From: an uncultured Rikenellaceae bacterium
Lineage (GTDB): Bacteria; Bacteroidota; Bacteroidia; Bacteroidales; UBA932
Length of the DNA: 41,826 bases
Assembly (NCBI GenBank): GCA_937906485.1
Contig: CALCYB010000112.1
Span: forward strand, 1 to 41,826
Reading direction: 5' to 3'
Shown: piece by piece, positions 27,060 to 34,520 of the stretch
How the letters are laid out: the number at the start of each line of letters is the position of its first letter
Numbering within the stretch: position 1 is the stretch's first letter
Translations under genes and position numbers: made by a program
The notes under the pieces: generated by a model
Seen by the model: only the letters and a program-made list of their open reading frames with translations
Told to the model about the DNA's origin: nothing
The model's database searches: none

Positions 27060-27782
27060 CTATCTTCTTACCGGCTCGTAATGATTACCAGCATCAAAAC
27101 ATTCTGCGCAGGTCCCGGGAGTATTTTCAATCAAAGCTTTTCTAACCTCATCCTTTCCCTTAAATACCGTAAACCATACAGACCAATTTCCTTTCAGATT
27201 AGCGTAGTAAACAATCTCCTCAACAGAATGCTTCTTATCCTCATACTCTACCAATAGTTTCTCCGCAAGTTTCCAAGATTCATATCTATGCTTCCATCTA
27301 AAATCTTGTTCAGACGTTGCCTCTTCACCAAATGGGTCCCTACCCAATTTTGCTAAATTGTAAAGGCCTTCTGCACCTTCTTTTAAATCTGCAGGAAGGG
27401 TCGGATTCAACTTTACCCTTCCAGATGCTTCATATACAAAATCAAGGAATGTATTATCCTTATGAGGAAAATGAGTTTTATTATAGTCAACATCTGTTTC
27501 TCCTTTTACGGAATTGCAAATATTGCACGCCAATAGGAAGTTATTCCACTTTGTTTTCAGCTCTTTATATACATCTTTAGGCTTTACATGTTCAACATGA
27601 ATATCTCCAATACTTCTTGGTTCTTCGCAATATGAGCAAAATGAACCTAAATTGGCTATCAGAGGGGCCTTAGCTGTTCCATATGGATCATAATCCTCCT
27701 TGATCGTATGAATAATCTTCCGGTTCATGGAAGTAATAAATTCTACTTCATCACCAGGTTTCTTCTTACTTACCGGTCTCAT
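27060..27782 (-). CDS. ptuB: HNH endonuclease, Septu PtuB-like
   Basis: A 240-residue HNH nuclease: zinc cysteines C49-x2-C52 and C86-x2-C89, catalytic H62-V-E-H65-V-K-P-K and W-N-N-F-L-L-A-C-N-I-C-N, the arrangement I recall for PtuB and for HNH proteins associated with retron Ec78. Its start codon overlaps the stop of the ATPase gene (TAATG), the standard ptuA-ptuB arrangement. In Septu the ATPase and HNH protein form a complex that degrades nucleic acid on phage infection. No reverse transcriptase or retron-like RNA is visible here, so this would be a stand-alone Septu. Confidence 0.75.
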   Translation of the reverse strand: MRPVSKKKPGDEVEFITSMNRKIIHTIKEDYDPYGTAKAPLIANLGSFCSYCEEPRSIGDIHVEHVKPKDVYKELKTKWNNFLLACNICNSVKGETDVDYNKTHFPHKDNTFLDFVYEASGRVKLNPTLPADLKEGAEGLYNLAKLGRDPFGEEATSEQDFRWKHRYESWKLAEKLLVEYEDKKHSVEEIVYYANLKGNWSVWFTVFKGKDEVRKALIENTPGTCAECFDAGNHYEPVRR

Positions 27783-29119
27783 TATTTCACACTTTTAGAA
27801 TTATACTCCATCTTAATCAAAGCCACATATGCAGGATCATCGCTAAACTCAGCCTCAATCTTATTCAATTTCTCTTTCAGTTCTTTGGCCTTTTTAGGAT
27901 CTCCCTCATCCAATTCCTTAAAGTATGCTGTTGCCGTAGCAACCATTTCGTTATAGCGCTTACTTCTTATCTCATTTACCATACCCATTCTGCCACTGGC
28001 AATATCCTCCAAACCCTCTTTATATGGAGCGCCTTCTATTGAAGTATTCTCATCAAAACTAATCAATTCACCCTCTCTCAAGCTCTGCACAATAAACGGA
28101 GAGTGCGTTGTAACTATAAACTGGATATTTGGAAAAGCTTCTTTCATATCAGCTAGCACATGTTGCTGCCATTTTGGATGTAAATACAAATCCACCTCAT
28201 CAATCAATACAACACCAGGAGTCTTACGTATAGCATCTTTACCCAAAAATCCATTCAACTCAATACATCTATAAGCAATCTCTGAAACAATGTTAATCAT
28301 AGATTTCAAGCCATCACTCATATACGAATAATGATGTCTCTCCGGTTTTTTACCTTTAATGGAAACAACTGCTTCAATCTCTCCATTGTCAATATCAATC
28401 TCGCTTAAAGATGGTATTGCCTTTGTTAAAGCTTCATAAAATGCATCTCTTGTCCCTTCAAACTCTCTTTCATCACGTATATTCTTATCATATCTCCTCA
28501 ACCAGTCCAAAGCACTTGCAAAGTCAACTCTATTATCGGCCAACGCCGCTTTATAAGCCTTTTCAATTCTTTGCTGTCTTTCCTTGGTCTTCCTCACTGT
28601 CTTAACTTGAGCATCTATTCGGTTTGTACCAAATGATAAAACAACAGGCAAGACAGAAGCCGCATCAATAGTTTCTCTCTGCTTCTCCATCTTACCCACA
28701 ACTTCAATCAATTCACCTGCACAAACACTATTATGCGTTGTAGTGCCAGCTTTAGTAAATTCTCTGTACCAATGAATGGGGCGCGTCGCTAATTCAATAT
28801 GATTACCATTTCCATATGTCTCTGTAAACTCAGCTTCAATGGAAATTCGTGGCAATTCTACATTAGGAAAATAATCCTTTTTCTCACTATCATACCTGAG
28901 GAATCTATCAGATTCTGCAAAATTTCTCCTAAAAGCCTTTCCACCTCTCAACGAACGCAACGATTGCAGATAAGCACCTAAACCTATCTGTACAGCCTGC
29001 AGCAAAGTAGTCTTACCTGCTGTATTATTTCCAATTGCAACTGTAAGATTTCCATTAAATTGAATTTCCTTATCCTCAAATCCCTTGAAATTCAACATAT
29101 GTATTTTTGTGATCCTCAT
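27782..29119 (-). CDS. ptuA: SMC/OLD-like ATPase, Septu PtuA-like
   Basis: From ATG 29119 (MRITKIHMLN) the product has 445 residues. It shows Walker A G-N-N-T-A-G-K-T (30-37), a signature-like S-Y-M-S-D-G-L-K (265-272), Walker B V-V-L-I-D-E-V-D (303-310) followed by L-Y-L-H-P, and the switch histidine in T-T-H-S (337-340). This is the AAA_15/AAA_21 arrangement of PtuA. There is no C-terminal TOPRIM nuclease domain, unlike OLD proteins, and nuclease activity would come from the partner HNH protein. The start is preferred over upstream in-frame codons because AGGGG precedes it and the putative promoter box lies at 29150-29157. Confidence 0.78.
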   Translation of the reverse strand: MRITKIHMLNFKGFEDKEIQFNGNLTVAIGNNTAGKTTLLQAVQIGLGAYLQSLRSLRGGKAFRRNFAESDRFLRYDSEKKDYFPNVELPRISIEAEFTETYGNGNHIELATRPIHWYREFTKAGTTTHNSVCAGELIEVVGKMEKQRETIDAASVLPVVLSFGTNRIDAQVKTVRKTKERQQRIEKAYKAALADNRVDFASALDWLRRYDKNIRDEREFEGTRDAFYEALTKAIPSLSEIDIDNGEIEAVVSIKGKKPERHHYSYMSDGLKSMINIVSEIAYRCIELNGFLGKDAIRKTPGVVLIDEVDLYLHPKWQQHVLADMKEAFPNIQFIVTTHSPFIVQSLREGELISFDENTSIEGAPYKEGLEDIASGRMGMVNEIRSKRYNEMVATATAYFKELDEGDPKKAKELKEKLNKIEAEFSDDPAYVALIKMEYNSKSVK

Positions 29120-29149
29120 ACCCCTACAATTTATAGTGTACATTTTTCG

Positions 29150-29157
29150 CAAATTTA
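29150..29157 (-). promoter_or_regulatory. Putative -7 box of the Septu-like operon
   Basis: On the - strand TAAATTTG fits TAnnTTTG, about 30 bases before the preferred PtuA-like start. A TTG lies 24 bases further upstream, more than the usual spacing. Confidence 0.4.
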
Positions 29158-29193
29158 AACAATTATTATTAATCTTTTTCACAACTTTCTCAT

Positions 29194-29271
29194 ATTTGCA
29201 TTCTCTGCACTTTCTGCACTTTTACATTGGCATATGCTACAGTCTATGCAAAGAATGCAGAGTATGCAAAA
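29194..29271. repeat. Two inverted arrays of three 9-bp iterons, candidate replication origin
   Basis: 29245-29271 holds TATGCAAAG, AATGCAGAG and TATGCAAAA back to back. 29194-29220, read on the - strand, holds AGTGCAGAA, AGTGCAGAG and AATGCAAAT back to back. All six fit WRTGCARAR. The arrays face each other across 24 bases and begin eight bases beyond the primase-helicase stop. Paired iteron arrays beside a primase gene resemble the origins of phage satellites such as SaPIs. An operator for the adjacent Septu-like operon is the alternative. Confidence 0.6.
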
Positions 29272-29278
29272 TATCATC

Positions 29279-31528
29279 TCATTTATACTTCTTTTCATAG
29301 GAACCATAATCCAGTTTCCTGAAATATGGACTCTTAATCCAATCTTTAAAGGTTCGTTCACTCATTGAGTGTATTTTGGCAACATCCACACCCTCCCTTG
29401 TAGAAAATGTAATTGGCAAATCCATATAAACACTTTTTTGCTTCTCATTTAATCCACTTAAAGGATCTGCATAAAAGCGTTTTTGAGCCTTCTGTGCCCC
29501 TGCAATGAAATAATAACATAGCTTAAACGCCCTCCTCAAACTATCAGATGTTACACAACTCAAATCAGATTCTCCGCATGCAAATTTTATAACCTCTATA
29601 ACCAAAGCAAATCTTGCACAATAACGTTCCATCTTGGTATTTACCCCTACAAAACTTGCACTGGAGCGCTCCATAATATCACGGCCACTATTAAACCAAT
29701 GTCTGTACATTTGGTAAGCACCATCTGTAAACCTGATTACTTTCGTTTTTCCATTATATTTTATAGATCTGATTTTGGAAATTACCTCACTCCATGCCTT
29801 AACTGTCTCGTCTCCTATTTCCTCATCCTGGAATCTTGCAAAACTTCTTCTATCCGGAAAAGCAAAAAGCCACCTGTAGATAAATCCACTCTCTATTTTC
29901 CCATCAGCAAATTTCTTCAGTAATGCAGGTTGCACACCTCCTATAACACCCACAAAAGGACTATCAACAGTAAATGATTCCGAATGAAGCCTATTGACAA
30001 TAATCGGAACACCAGTAAACAGCTGTGTCCAAATCTCTTCATCATTACCACTACGGTATCGGCTAAAACTCTTGAAGAATCCCATCAATTCATCGGCATA
30101 AATCGCAACACCTCTGGGCGTATTCAAATGCTGCTTCAAAAATCCTTCAACGGTAATATCACTAAGAACTACTTGTCCATACACCGGAGGCTCTTCAAAT
30201 GATTTTGATTTCAACTCTGCAGAATTCTTTTCAGCTTCATATACTTTCAGCTTCTTCTTATAAGCCTTCATATTGTCTCTGTCCATCTTTCGCAAAGGCT
30301 CTATCGCAAATTCCAAACAGCTACTTTTATTTGTTCCAGGCTCTCCAACAATGGCTATATAAAATATCGCTTTCTCATGCCAACCCCGTTTAATCTCCAA
30401 TGACAAAGCATTTCCAAGAGCAATGCTAGCTGTAAACAACATTGCTGGTCCAATATAGTCAGCTGGGAAATTTAAGCATCTATGGGTGGTACATATTATG
30501 TCTCTCACTTGAATAGGGAATATCTCTATCGGAAACGGAATACATTCATAATTTGGACACCTATCACTCCTCACTCCATGCATATGACATACATAGAAAA
30601 ATGATCCAATAGTAATATCCTTAGTCGTCTTGAGATAGTTATCAAAGGCAATCGCAACATCGTCCGCTGCATATTTTGAAGAGAACCTTGACACTCTATC
30701 AAAAAAATCTCTTCCTGGCTCGCCCAAGGAACTCAATGCCATCCCAACAGTCCTCCACTCATCATAATCATCCAGTACAATCTCCATATCCTCCCAAGCC
30801 TTCACATATGCTTCAACTTTTTCCAGATCCAAAGAATTGTCTGTAATATTTTCTTCTAGCTCTTCCTCATTATTATAATCTTGAATACAAAAGGGAATAC
30901 ACGATTCATTAAAATACGCATTATCATCATAGCTCAAAACTCTCAATCTTGTCACATCTTTACAAGCTGAATCAACTTTGAGTCCCTTACCTTCTAGTAA
31001 AGCCACTAATGATGTAAAGTAATCTAAATGCCCGGTATAATCAATATTATCAATAAGTACAATCGCAAACAATCCATTACCACTTACGGACAACCCGCAA
31101 TAATAAACAAAATCAAACTTTTGAATAATCTTCCTGGCAAAATCTATATCTTCCACGTTATCAAAATCCATCACAACCAAAGGATTATAGTTTACCATTT
31201 TCTCTACCAATGGAATTTTAGAATCGCGGGTAGATAAGTTTGCAGAAATGGTGGCTGCAGGAAGTTTGGTAACTTTCGCATGATTCCGCGCTTTCTTATC
31301 TTCTATCGTACGGATTGAATCAATCACATCTCTGTATTTCTCACCCATACATAAAAAATCCTTAAGCTTGCACACAAGTTTTGGTCGCAATACAGACTGT
31401 AAAGAATTTTCATTAGAGGAAATAAGGTGCACAGCAGACACATTATTAGGCACAATACTTGAAAATACGCTCACCAGCATATCTCCAGGACAGAGCATGG
31501 CACTCTGCCTTAAATCAGACTTTAGCAT
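29279..31528 (-). CDS. Primase-helicase (VirE_N/BT4734-like, PriCT, DUF3987)
   Basis: A 749-residue replication protein. Residues about 60-215 fit the VirE N-terminal/BT4734-like primase domain, with the acidic D-F-D at 121-123 and G-L-S-V-S-G-N-G-L-F. Residues about 235-320 look like a primase C-terminal PriCT domain (E-W-R-T-V-G-M-A-L). Residues about 335-720 fit DUF3987, a helicase-like ATPase with a P-loop variant G-E-P-G-T-N-K-S-S (395-403) and Y-A-D-E-L-M-G. Such proteins replicate Bacteroidota islands and phages. The iteron array directly downstream could be its origin. It follows the HTH gene by 26 bases. Confidence 0.8.
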   Translation of the reverse strand: MLKSDLRQSAMLCPGDMLVSVFSSIVPNNVSAVHLISSNENSLQSVLRPKLVCKLKDFLCMGEKYRDVIDSIRTIEDKKARNHAKVTKLPAATISANLSTRDSKIPLVEKMVNYNPLVVMDFDNVEDIDFARKIIQKFDFVYYCGLSVSGNGLFAIVLIDNIDYTGHLDYFTSLVALLEGKGLKVDSACKDVTRLRVLSYDDNAYFNESCIPFCIQDYNNEEELEENITDNSLDLEKVEAYVKAWEDMEIVLDDYDEWRTVGMALSSLGEPGRDFFDRVSRFSSKYAADDVAIAFDNYLKTTKDITIGSFFYVCHMHGVRSDRCPNYECIPFPIEIFPIQVRDIICTTHRCLNFPADYIGPAMLFTASIALGNALSLEIKRGWHEKAIFYIAIVGEPGTNKSSCLEFAIEPLRKMDRDNMKAYKKKLKVYEAEKNSAELKSKSFEEPPVYGQVVLSDITVEGFLKQHLNTPRGVAIYADELMGFFKSFSRYRSGNDEEIWTQLFTGVPIIVNRLHSESFTVDSPFVGVIGGVQPALLKKFADGKIESGFIYRWLFAFPDRRSFARFQDEEIGDETVKAWSEVISKIRSIKYNGKTKVIRFTDGAYQMYRHWFNSGRDIMERSSASFVGVNTKMERYCARFALVIEVIKFACGESDLSCVTSDSLRRAFKLCYYFIAGAQKAQKRFYADPLSGLNEKQKSVYMDLPITFSTREGVDVAKIHSMSERTFKDWIKSPYFRKLDYGSYEKKYK

Positions 31529-31554
31529 ATCAGTAACATTAAGATAACAGTATG

Positions 31555-31854
31555 CTATTTCTTAGTACCATGCTTATATCTGACAAGCTTCTTACTCCGT
31601 ATCTTGGCATCAAACTCATCTGCATCCAACAATGTTCTTCCCTCAATTTTCTTAAACTCAACAACGCCTCCGGTGCTCCACCTATAAATAGTCGCAATAC
31701 TCACATGAGCTAATTTTGCCGCCTGTATTACAGTATAATACCTCTTTTCTTCTGCTGTAATCTCCTGTTTAGGCAAAGCCTCATTAACTGCATCCTTAAT
31801 AATAGGCCTTAACACATTATTGCAAAAATCCTGGAATATATCAGTAACATCCAT
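31555..31854 (-). CDS. Helix-turn-helix protein (HTH_17, excisionase-like)
   Basis: A 99-residue protein. An amphipathic N-terminus is followed by a MerR/excisionase-type HTH from about residue 39: Y-Y-T-V-I-Q-A-A-K-L-A-H-V-S-I-A-T-I-Y-R-W, then L-L-D-A-D-E-F-D-A. In Bacteroidota elements this family sits between integrase and primase and can act in excision, as a DNA-bending cofactor, or as a regulator of the replication gene. A perfect 12-bp palindrome at 31886-31897 upstream may be its operator. Confidence 0.8.
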   Translation of the reverse strand: MDVTDIFQDFCNNVLRPIIKDAVNEALPKQEITAEEKRYYTVIQAAKLAHVSIATIYRWSTGGVVEFKKIEGRTLLDADEFDAKIRSKKLVRYKHGTKK

Positions 31855-31885
31855 AATAACATCAATAATTAATAGTTAATAACAG

Positions 31886-31897
31886 GAGTGGCCACTC
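31886..31897. promoter_or_regulatory. Palindrome upstream of the excisionase-like gene
   Basis: GAGTGGCCACTC is a perfect 12-bp palindrome 32 bases before the HTH gene start, in an otherwise A+T-rich 216-base gap. Possible operator. Confidence 0.4.
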
Positions 31898-32006
31898 TTA
31901 AAATGATAATTATCTTCTCACAAAAATAGAATCCAATAAACTGATTTTCAAATCACAACACAGGATATGGCCAATGTGCCATTTTCGGTGTACCCATTAC
32001 AATATA

Positions 32007-32034
32007 CAAAAAGCGGCTCCTGACGGAAGCCGCT
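32007..32034 (-). terminator. Terminator of the integrase operon
   Basis: AGCGGCT (32012-32018) pairs with AGCCGCT (32028-32034); on the - strand the stem is followed by TTTTTG. It lies just after the stop of the gene at 32071. Confidence 0.75.
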
Positions 32035-32070
32035 CAACAATAAGTCATTCGGTGGAATTTCGGTCAATAT

Positions 32071-32841
32071 TCAATATAAATCTATAGAATACTTGCTTAA
32101 AATTGGCCAAATTCTGTAAGACTCCTTCTCATTGCAACATTTATCCTTGCTAAATTGCACAATGGAGCAAGAGCCATTTCTGCCATAAAAAATAAAAGCA
32201 TCATTCATAATCTTCTGTGAAAGCATATACTTTTGGGCAAACAAAGTTGCCTCATTCTTTGGACCAATCCATTCGGCTTTTCCGCCAACTATAATGTGGT
32301 CATGAATCAACCTATCCAAAAACTCATCGTTTGCCCCTTTAATATATTGTTTCAAATCTTTTGCCATCCCCCTAAACCTGGTCCTTCTTGCGCTATGCAT
32401 ATCACAAACCTGCGGAATTCTATCTATAACCTCAGAAAACCTACTTTTAAAACTATTCAAAAGGGCAAAATATTCATATACAATAAACCCGTCTGTATAA
32501 GCACTTTCCAAACATCCAGCATTCTTGTCCATAAGATTACCCAATGAATTTAAAGCCTCATCAAATATCTGAAAGCTTTTCACAAAGGAAAGAACTTCAC
32601 GGCAAAAAATAGGATTACTTTCAATATTACCCCAATTATCACATACGAAATAATATACCGAACTCAATTTTTCGGATAAATCACTGAAAGCCATCCATAA
32701 CCTTTCAATTGAAAATTTCCCTATTACGTGAGAACACTTAGACTTAAGGGATTCTTCTATTGAGAAAATATCAGCACTTATCATCTGCAAAGAAGATATG
32801 CTCTGATCAATAATCGTTCTACCTGGTCCCATAATTACCAT
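32071..32841 (-). CDS. Uncharacterised protein co-transcribed with the integrase
   Basis: A helical 256-residue protein I do not recognise. ATG 32841 overlaps the integrase stop codon region by seven bases; ATG 32832 is an alternative. A C-terminal stretch (I-V-G-G-K-A-E-W-I-G-P-K-N-E-A-T-L-F-A) loosely recalls the W-x-G-x-x-x-E-L segment near the C-terminus of RteC-like and related proteins of Bacteroidota elements, which could point to control of excision or replication. That link is weak. An intrinsic terminator follows. Confidence 0.6.
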   Translation of the reverse strand: MVIMGPGRTIIDQSISSLQMISADIFSIEESLKSKCSHVIGKFSIERLWMAFSDLSEKLSSVYYFVCDNWGNIESNPIFCREVLSFVKSFQIFDEALNSLGNLMDKNAGCLESAYTDGFIVYEYFALLNSFKSRFSEVIDRIPQVCDMHSARRTRFRGMAKDLKQYIKGANDEFLDRLIHDHIIVGGKAEWIGPKNEATLFAQKYMLSQKIMNDAFIFYGRNGSCSIVQFSKDKCCNEKESYRIWPILSKYSIDLY

Positions 32842-34178
32842 TTCATGAAAGCCTCATCACTTAGAATAGTCTCAGCTTTCTGCAGTGAATCCGCCTTAAT
32901 ATATTTCTTGAGAGACTTAATACTAGTATGCCCAGTTACAGCACATATATTAAAAACATTCATACCGGCCAAATACATTAAAGTTGCTCCTGTTCTGCGT
33001 GCTGTATGAGTTTGAATAAGTTTGTATTTAGGAATTCTCTCCGTACCAAACACACCGGATTTAGACGTTTCAACCTCCACCATCTCATCTATTTTGGCCA
33101 ACTTTCCAATCTCCTTTATATACATATTAATCTTCTGATCAACCAAATGCGGCAACTTATAATCATACTTCTCAAGAATTTTCACCAATTCAGGTTTTGC
33201 TGGAATATATACAGCAACTCCCGTCTTTTGTTGCCTAATCTGAATAATAACTTTACCATCATCATAAACACGAATATCATCCATCACAATATTGTTGTAA
33301 TCAGAAACACGTTGAGCTGTATAAACTCCCACCATAAAAATATCTCTGGCAATCTCATGACCTTTGGATAAACCCGACAAATCCACCTCACACATACGCC
33401 TAAGCTCATCCTTGGTCAAATAAATAGAATCAACATCCACCCTAACACCTCTAAATCTTCTATCATGGAATTTATTATTGGATGTATGTCCCTCTGCTTC
33501 TGCACAGCCCAAAATTGTTATCAAATTATTCAGGCACTTTGCAACAGTATTTGCACTATACTTCTTTTGGGTATATAGAAATGTCTGAAACCTATTCCTG
33601 AAATTCAAATCAATATCATCAAAATCATAATGCTTCTTTGAATACTTCTCAAAAGCCTCAAACTGTCTCACAATAGTCTTAATAGTCTTAATACTTTGCT
33701 CAGTAAAAATCTTACCTCTCGAATTTGCCCTTTGCCCAGCAGAAATCTGAGACACATACAACTTTAAATACTTATCCAAGGTCATTCTGTTCTCCGCCTC
33801 AATACGCTGCCTTTCAGCTTCAGCTTTAGCCTCTTCCTCCAAACGCCTGCGTTCCTCCTCCTCACGAATCTCCTTATACATCACATCCTCAACAATCTTT
33901 CTAGCAATATCCGGAGTAATAACATCCCCAGCATCCAACCTTGCATTAATAGAAGTTTCCAGAATATCAAGTTTAGAAAACAACTTTGACCCCTCCGCAG
34001 ACTTGCGGAACTTTCGAAGATTATCAGCAGAACTCTGAGCTTTCTTCCACTGCTCAATATCAACCTCAACAAGGGTATCCACCTTAAAATCAATCTTTAA
34101 CTTCCTTGACCTCACCCTGGCAAACAAAGTTGCCATACCCTTATCATGCGAGGTCCTCAGCACAAAATTCACAGCCAT
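32835..34178 (-). CDS. Tyrosine site-specific integrase
   Basis: A 447-residue phage-type integrase. Catalytic residues: R290 (T-A-Q-R-V-S-D), K318 (Q-Q-K-T-G), H391-T-A-R394, H417 (T-G-H-T-S) and nucleophile Y426 (K-K-Y). A SAM-like core-binding domain spans about 130-230 and an arm-binding N-terminus about 1-90. Between them is a very charged helical insert (about 100-130) rich in E and R. It catalyses insertion of the element at the ssrA 3' end. Its start lies 187 bases from attR, and a 29-bp arm-type repeat sits just before its promoter. Confidence 0.93.
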   Translation of the reverse strand: MAVNFVLRTSHDKGMATLFARVRSRKLKIDFKVDTLVEVDIEQWKKAQSSADNLRKFRKSAEGSKLFSKLDILETSINARLDAGDVITPDIARKIVEDVMYKEIREEEERRRLEEEAKAEAERQRIEAENRMTLDKYLKLYVSQISAGQRANSRGKIFTEQSIKTIKTIVRQFEAFEKYSKKHYDFDDIDLNFRNRFQTFLYTQKKYSANTVAKCLNNLITILGCAEAEGHTSNNKFHDRRFRGVRVDVDSIYLTKDELRRMCEVDLSGLSKGHEIARDIFMVGVYTAQRVSDYNNIVMDDIRVYDDGKVIIQIRQQKTGVAVYIPAKPELVKILEKYDYKLPHLVDQKINMYIKEIGKLAKIDEMVEVETSKSGVFGTERIPKYKLIQTHTARRTGATLMYLAGMNVFNICAVTGHTSIKSLKKYIKADSLQKAETILSDEAFMKW

Positions 34179-34204
34179 AAAAACAATCTTAAATTACGTC
34201 AACA

Positions 34205-34212
34205 CAAAGATA
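34205..34212 (-). promoter_or_regulatory. Putative -7 box of the integrase gene
   Basis: On the - strand TATCTTTG fits TAnnTTTG, 27 bases before the integrase start. The arm-type repeat at 34226-34254 covers the expected -33 region, which would allow autoregulation. Confidence 0.55.
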
Positions 34213-34225
34213 ATCATAATTTAAG

Positions 34226-34254
34226 AAATGTACCCACATTGTACCCACATTTTT
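34226..34254 (+). repeat. Subterminal arm-type repeat, right copy
   Basis: Identical to 10229-10257 and in the same orientation; two tandem TGTACCCACATT units. It lies 111 bases inside attR. Confidence 0.65.
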
Positions 34255-34364
34255 GCAAAACAATAAGAAATCATAAGAATCATATTTTCACGATATTCCT
34301 TATTATTAATACTTTAAGAAATTTAGCTTCTTATACTATCTCAGATTTTAAGCAAAAAGTGGTG

Positions 34365-34379
34365 CGCCCATCTCCACAA
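34365..34379 (+). repeat. attR core
   Basis: CGCCCATCTCCACAA, identical to the ssrA 3' end at 10163-10177. It is followed immediately by a terminator that fits as the original ssrA terminator. Confidence 0.85.
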
Positions 34380-34381
34380 AA

Positions 34382-34410
34382 AAAAGCTCAGCCAAATAGC
34401 TGGGCTTTTC
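34382..34410 (+). terminator. Displaced original terminator of ssrA
   Basis: AAAAGCTCAGC (34382-34392) pairs with GCTGGGCTTTT (34399-34409) with one G-T pair, and ends in a T run. It lies two bases after attR, where the ssrA terminator would be before insertion. It could now also stop the nuclease operon arriving from the right, because the A run makes it bidirectional. Confidence 0.75.
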
Positions 34411-34469
34411 CCTTTTAACCCCCTTCGTTATTTCGTGACACTTCCCCATAGGGTCGTGAGCGTCCAGGA

Positions 34470-34520
34470 AAGGGCAAGTCTTCTAAAGACCTACCGGCTG
34501 AAGTCTTGAGCGGGCGGTTT
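34470..34520 (-). repeat. Inverted second copy of the large-RNA 5' hairpin
   Basis: Read on the - strand it matches 19941-19991: almost identical arms, a different apical loop and the same CAAGACTTC/GAAGACTTG stem with internal A-A mismatch. It starts at the stop codon of the EVE-like/HNH gene and so would lie in the 3' end of that transcript. Confidence 0.75.

Larger units (their letters stand above)
10163..34379. mobile_element. 24.2-kb integrative element inserted at the 3' end of ssrA
   Basis: The boundaries are two direct copies of CGCCCATCTCCACAA: one is the 3' end of ssrA, the other lies 187 bases upstream of the integrase start codon. Subterminal 29-bp direct repeats lie inside both ends. 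The interior differs from the flanks in base composition. It carries an integrase, an excisionase-like HTH gene, a primase-helicase with iterons, a Septu-like defence cluster, lysis-type genes, a large structured non-coding region and an efflux operon. I see no relaxase, conjugation apparatus, capsid, portal, terminase or tail genes. The best description is an integrative, satellite-like or degenerate-phage-like island; the transfer route is unknown. Confidence 0.85.

Noticed and set aside
10163..34379. CRISPR array, retron or conjugation genes in the element
   Set aside because: No regular direct repeats with spacers, no reverse transcriptase motif near the PtuAB-like genes, and no relaxase or type IV secretion genes were seen.
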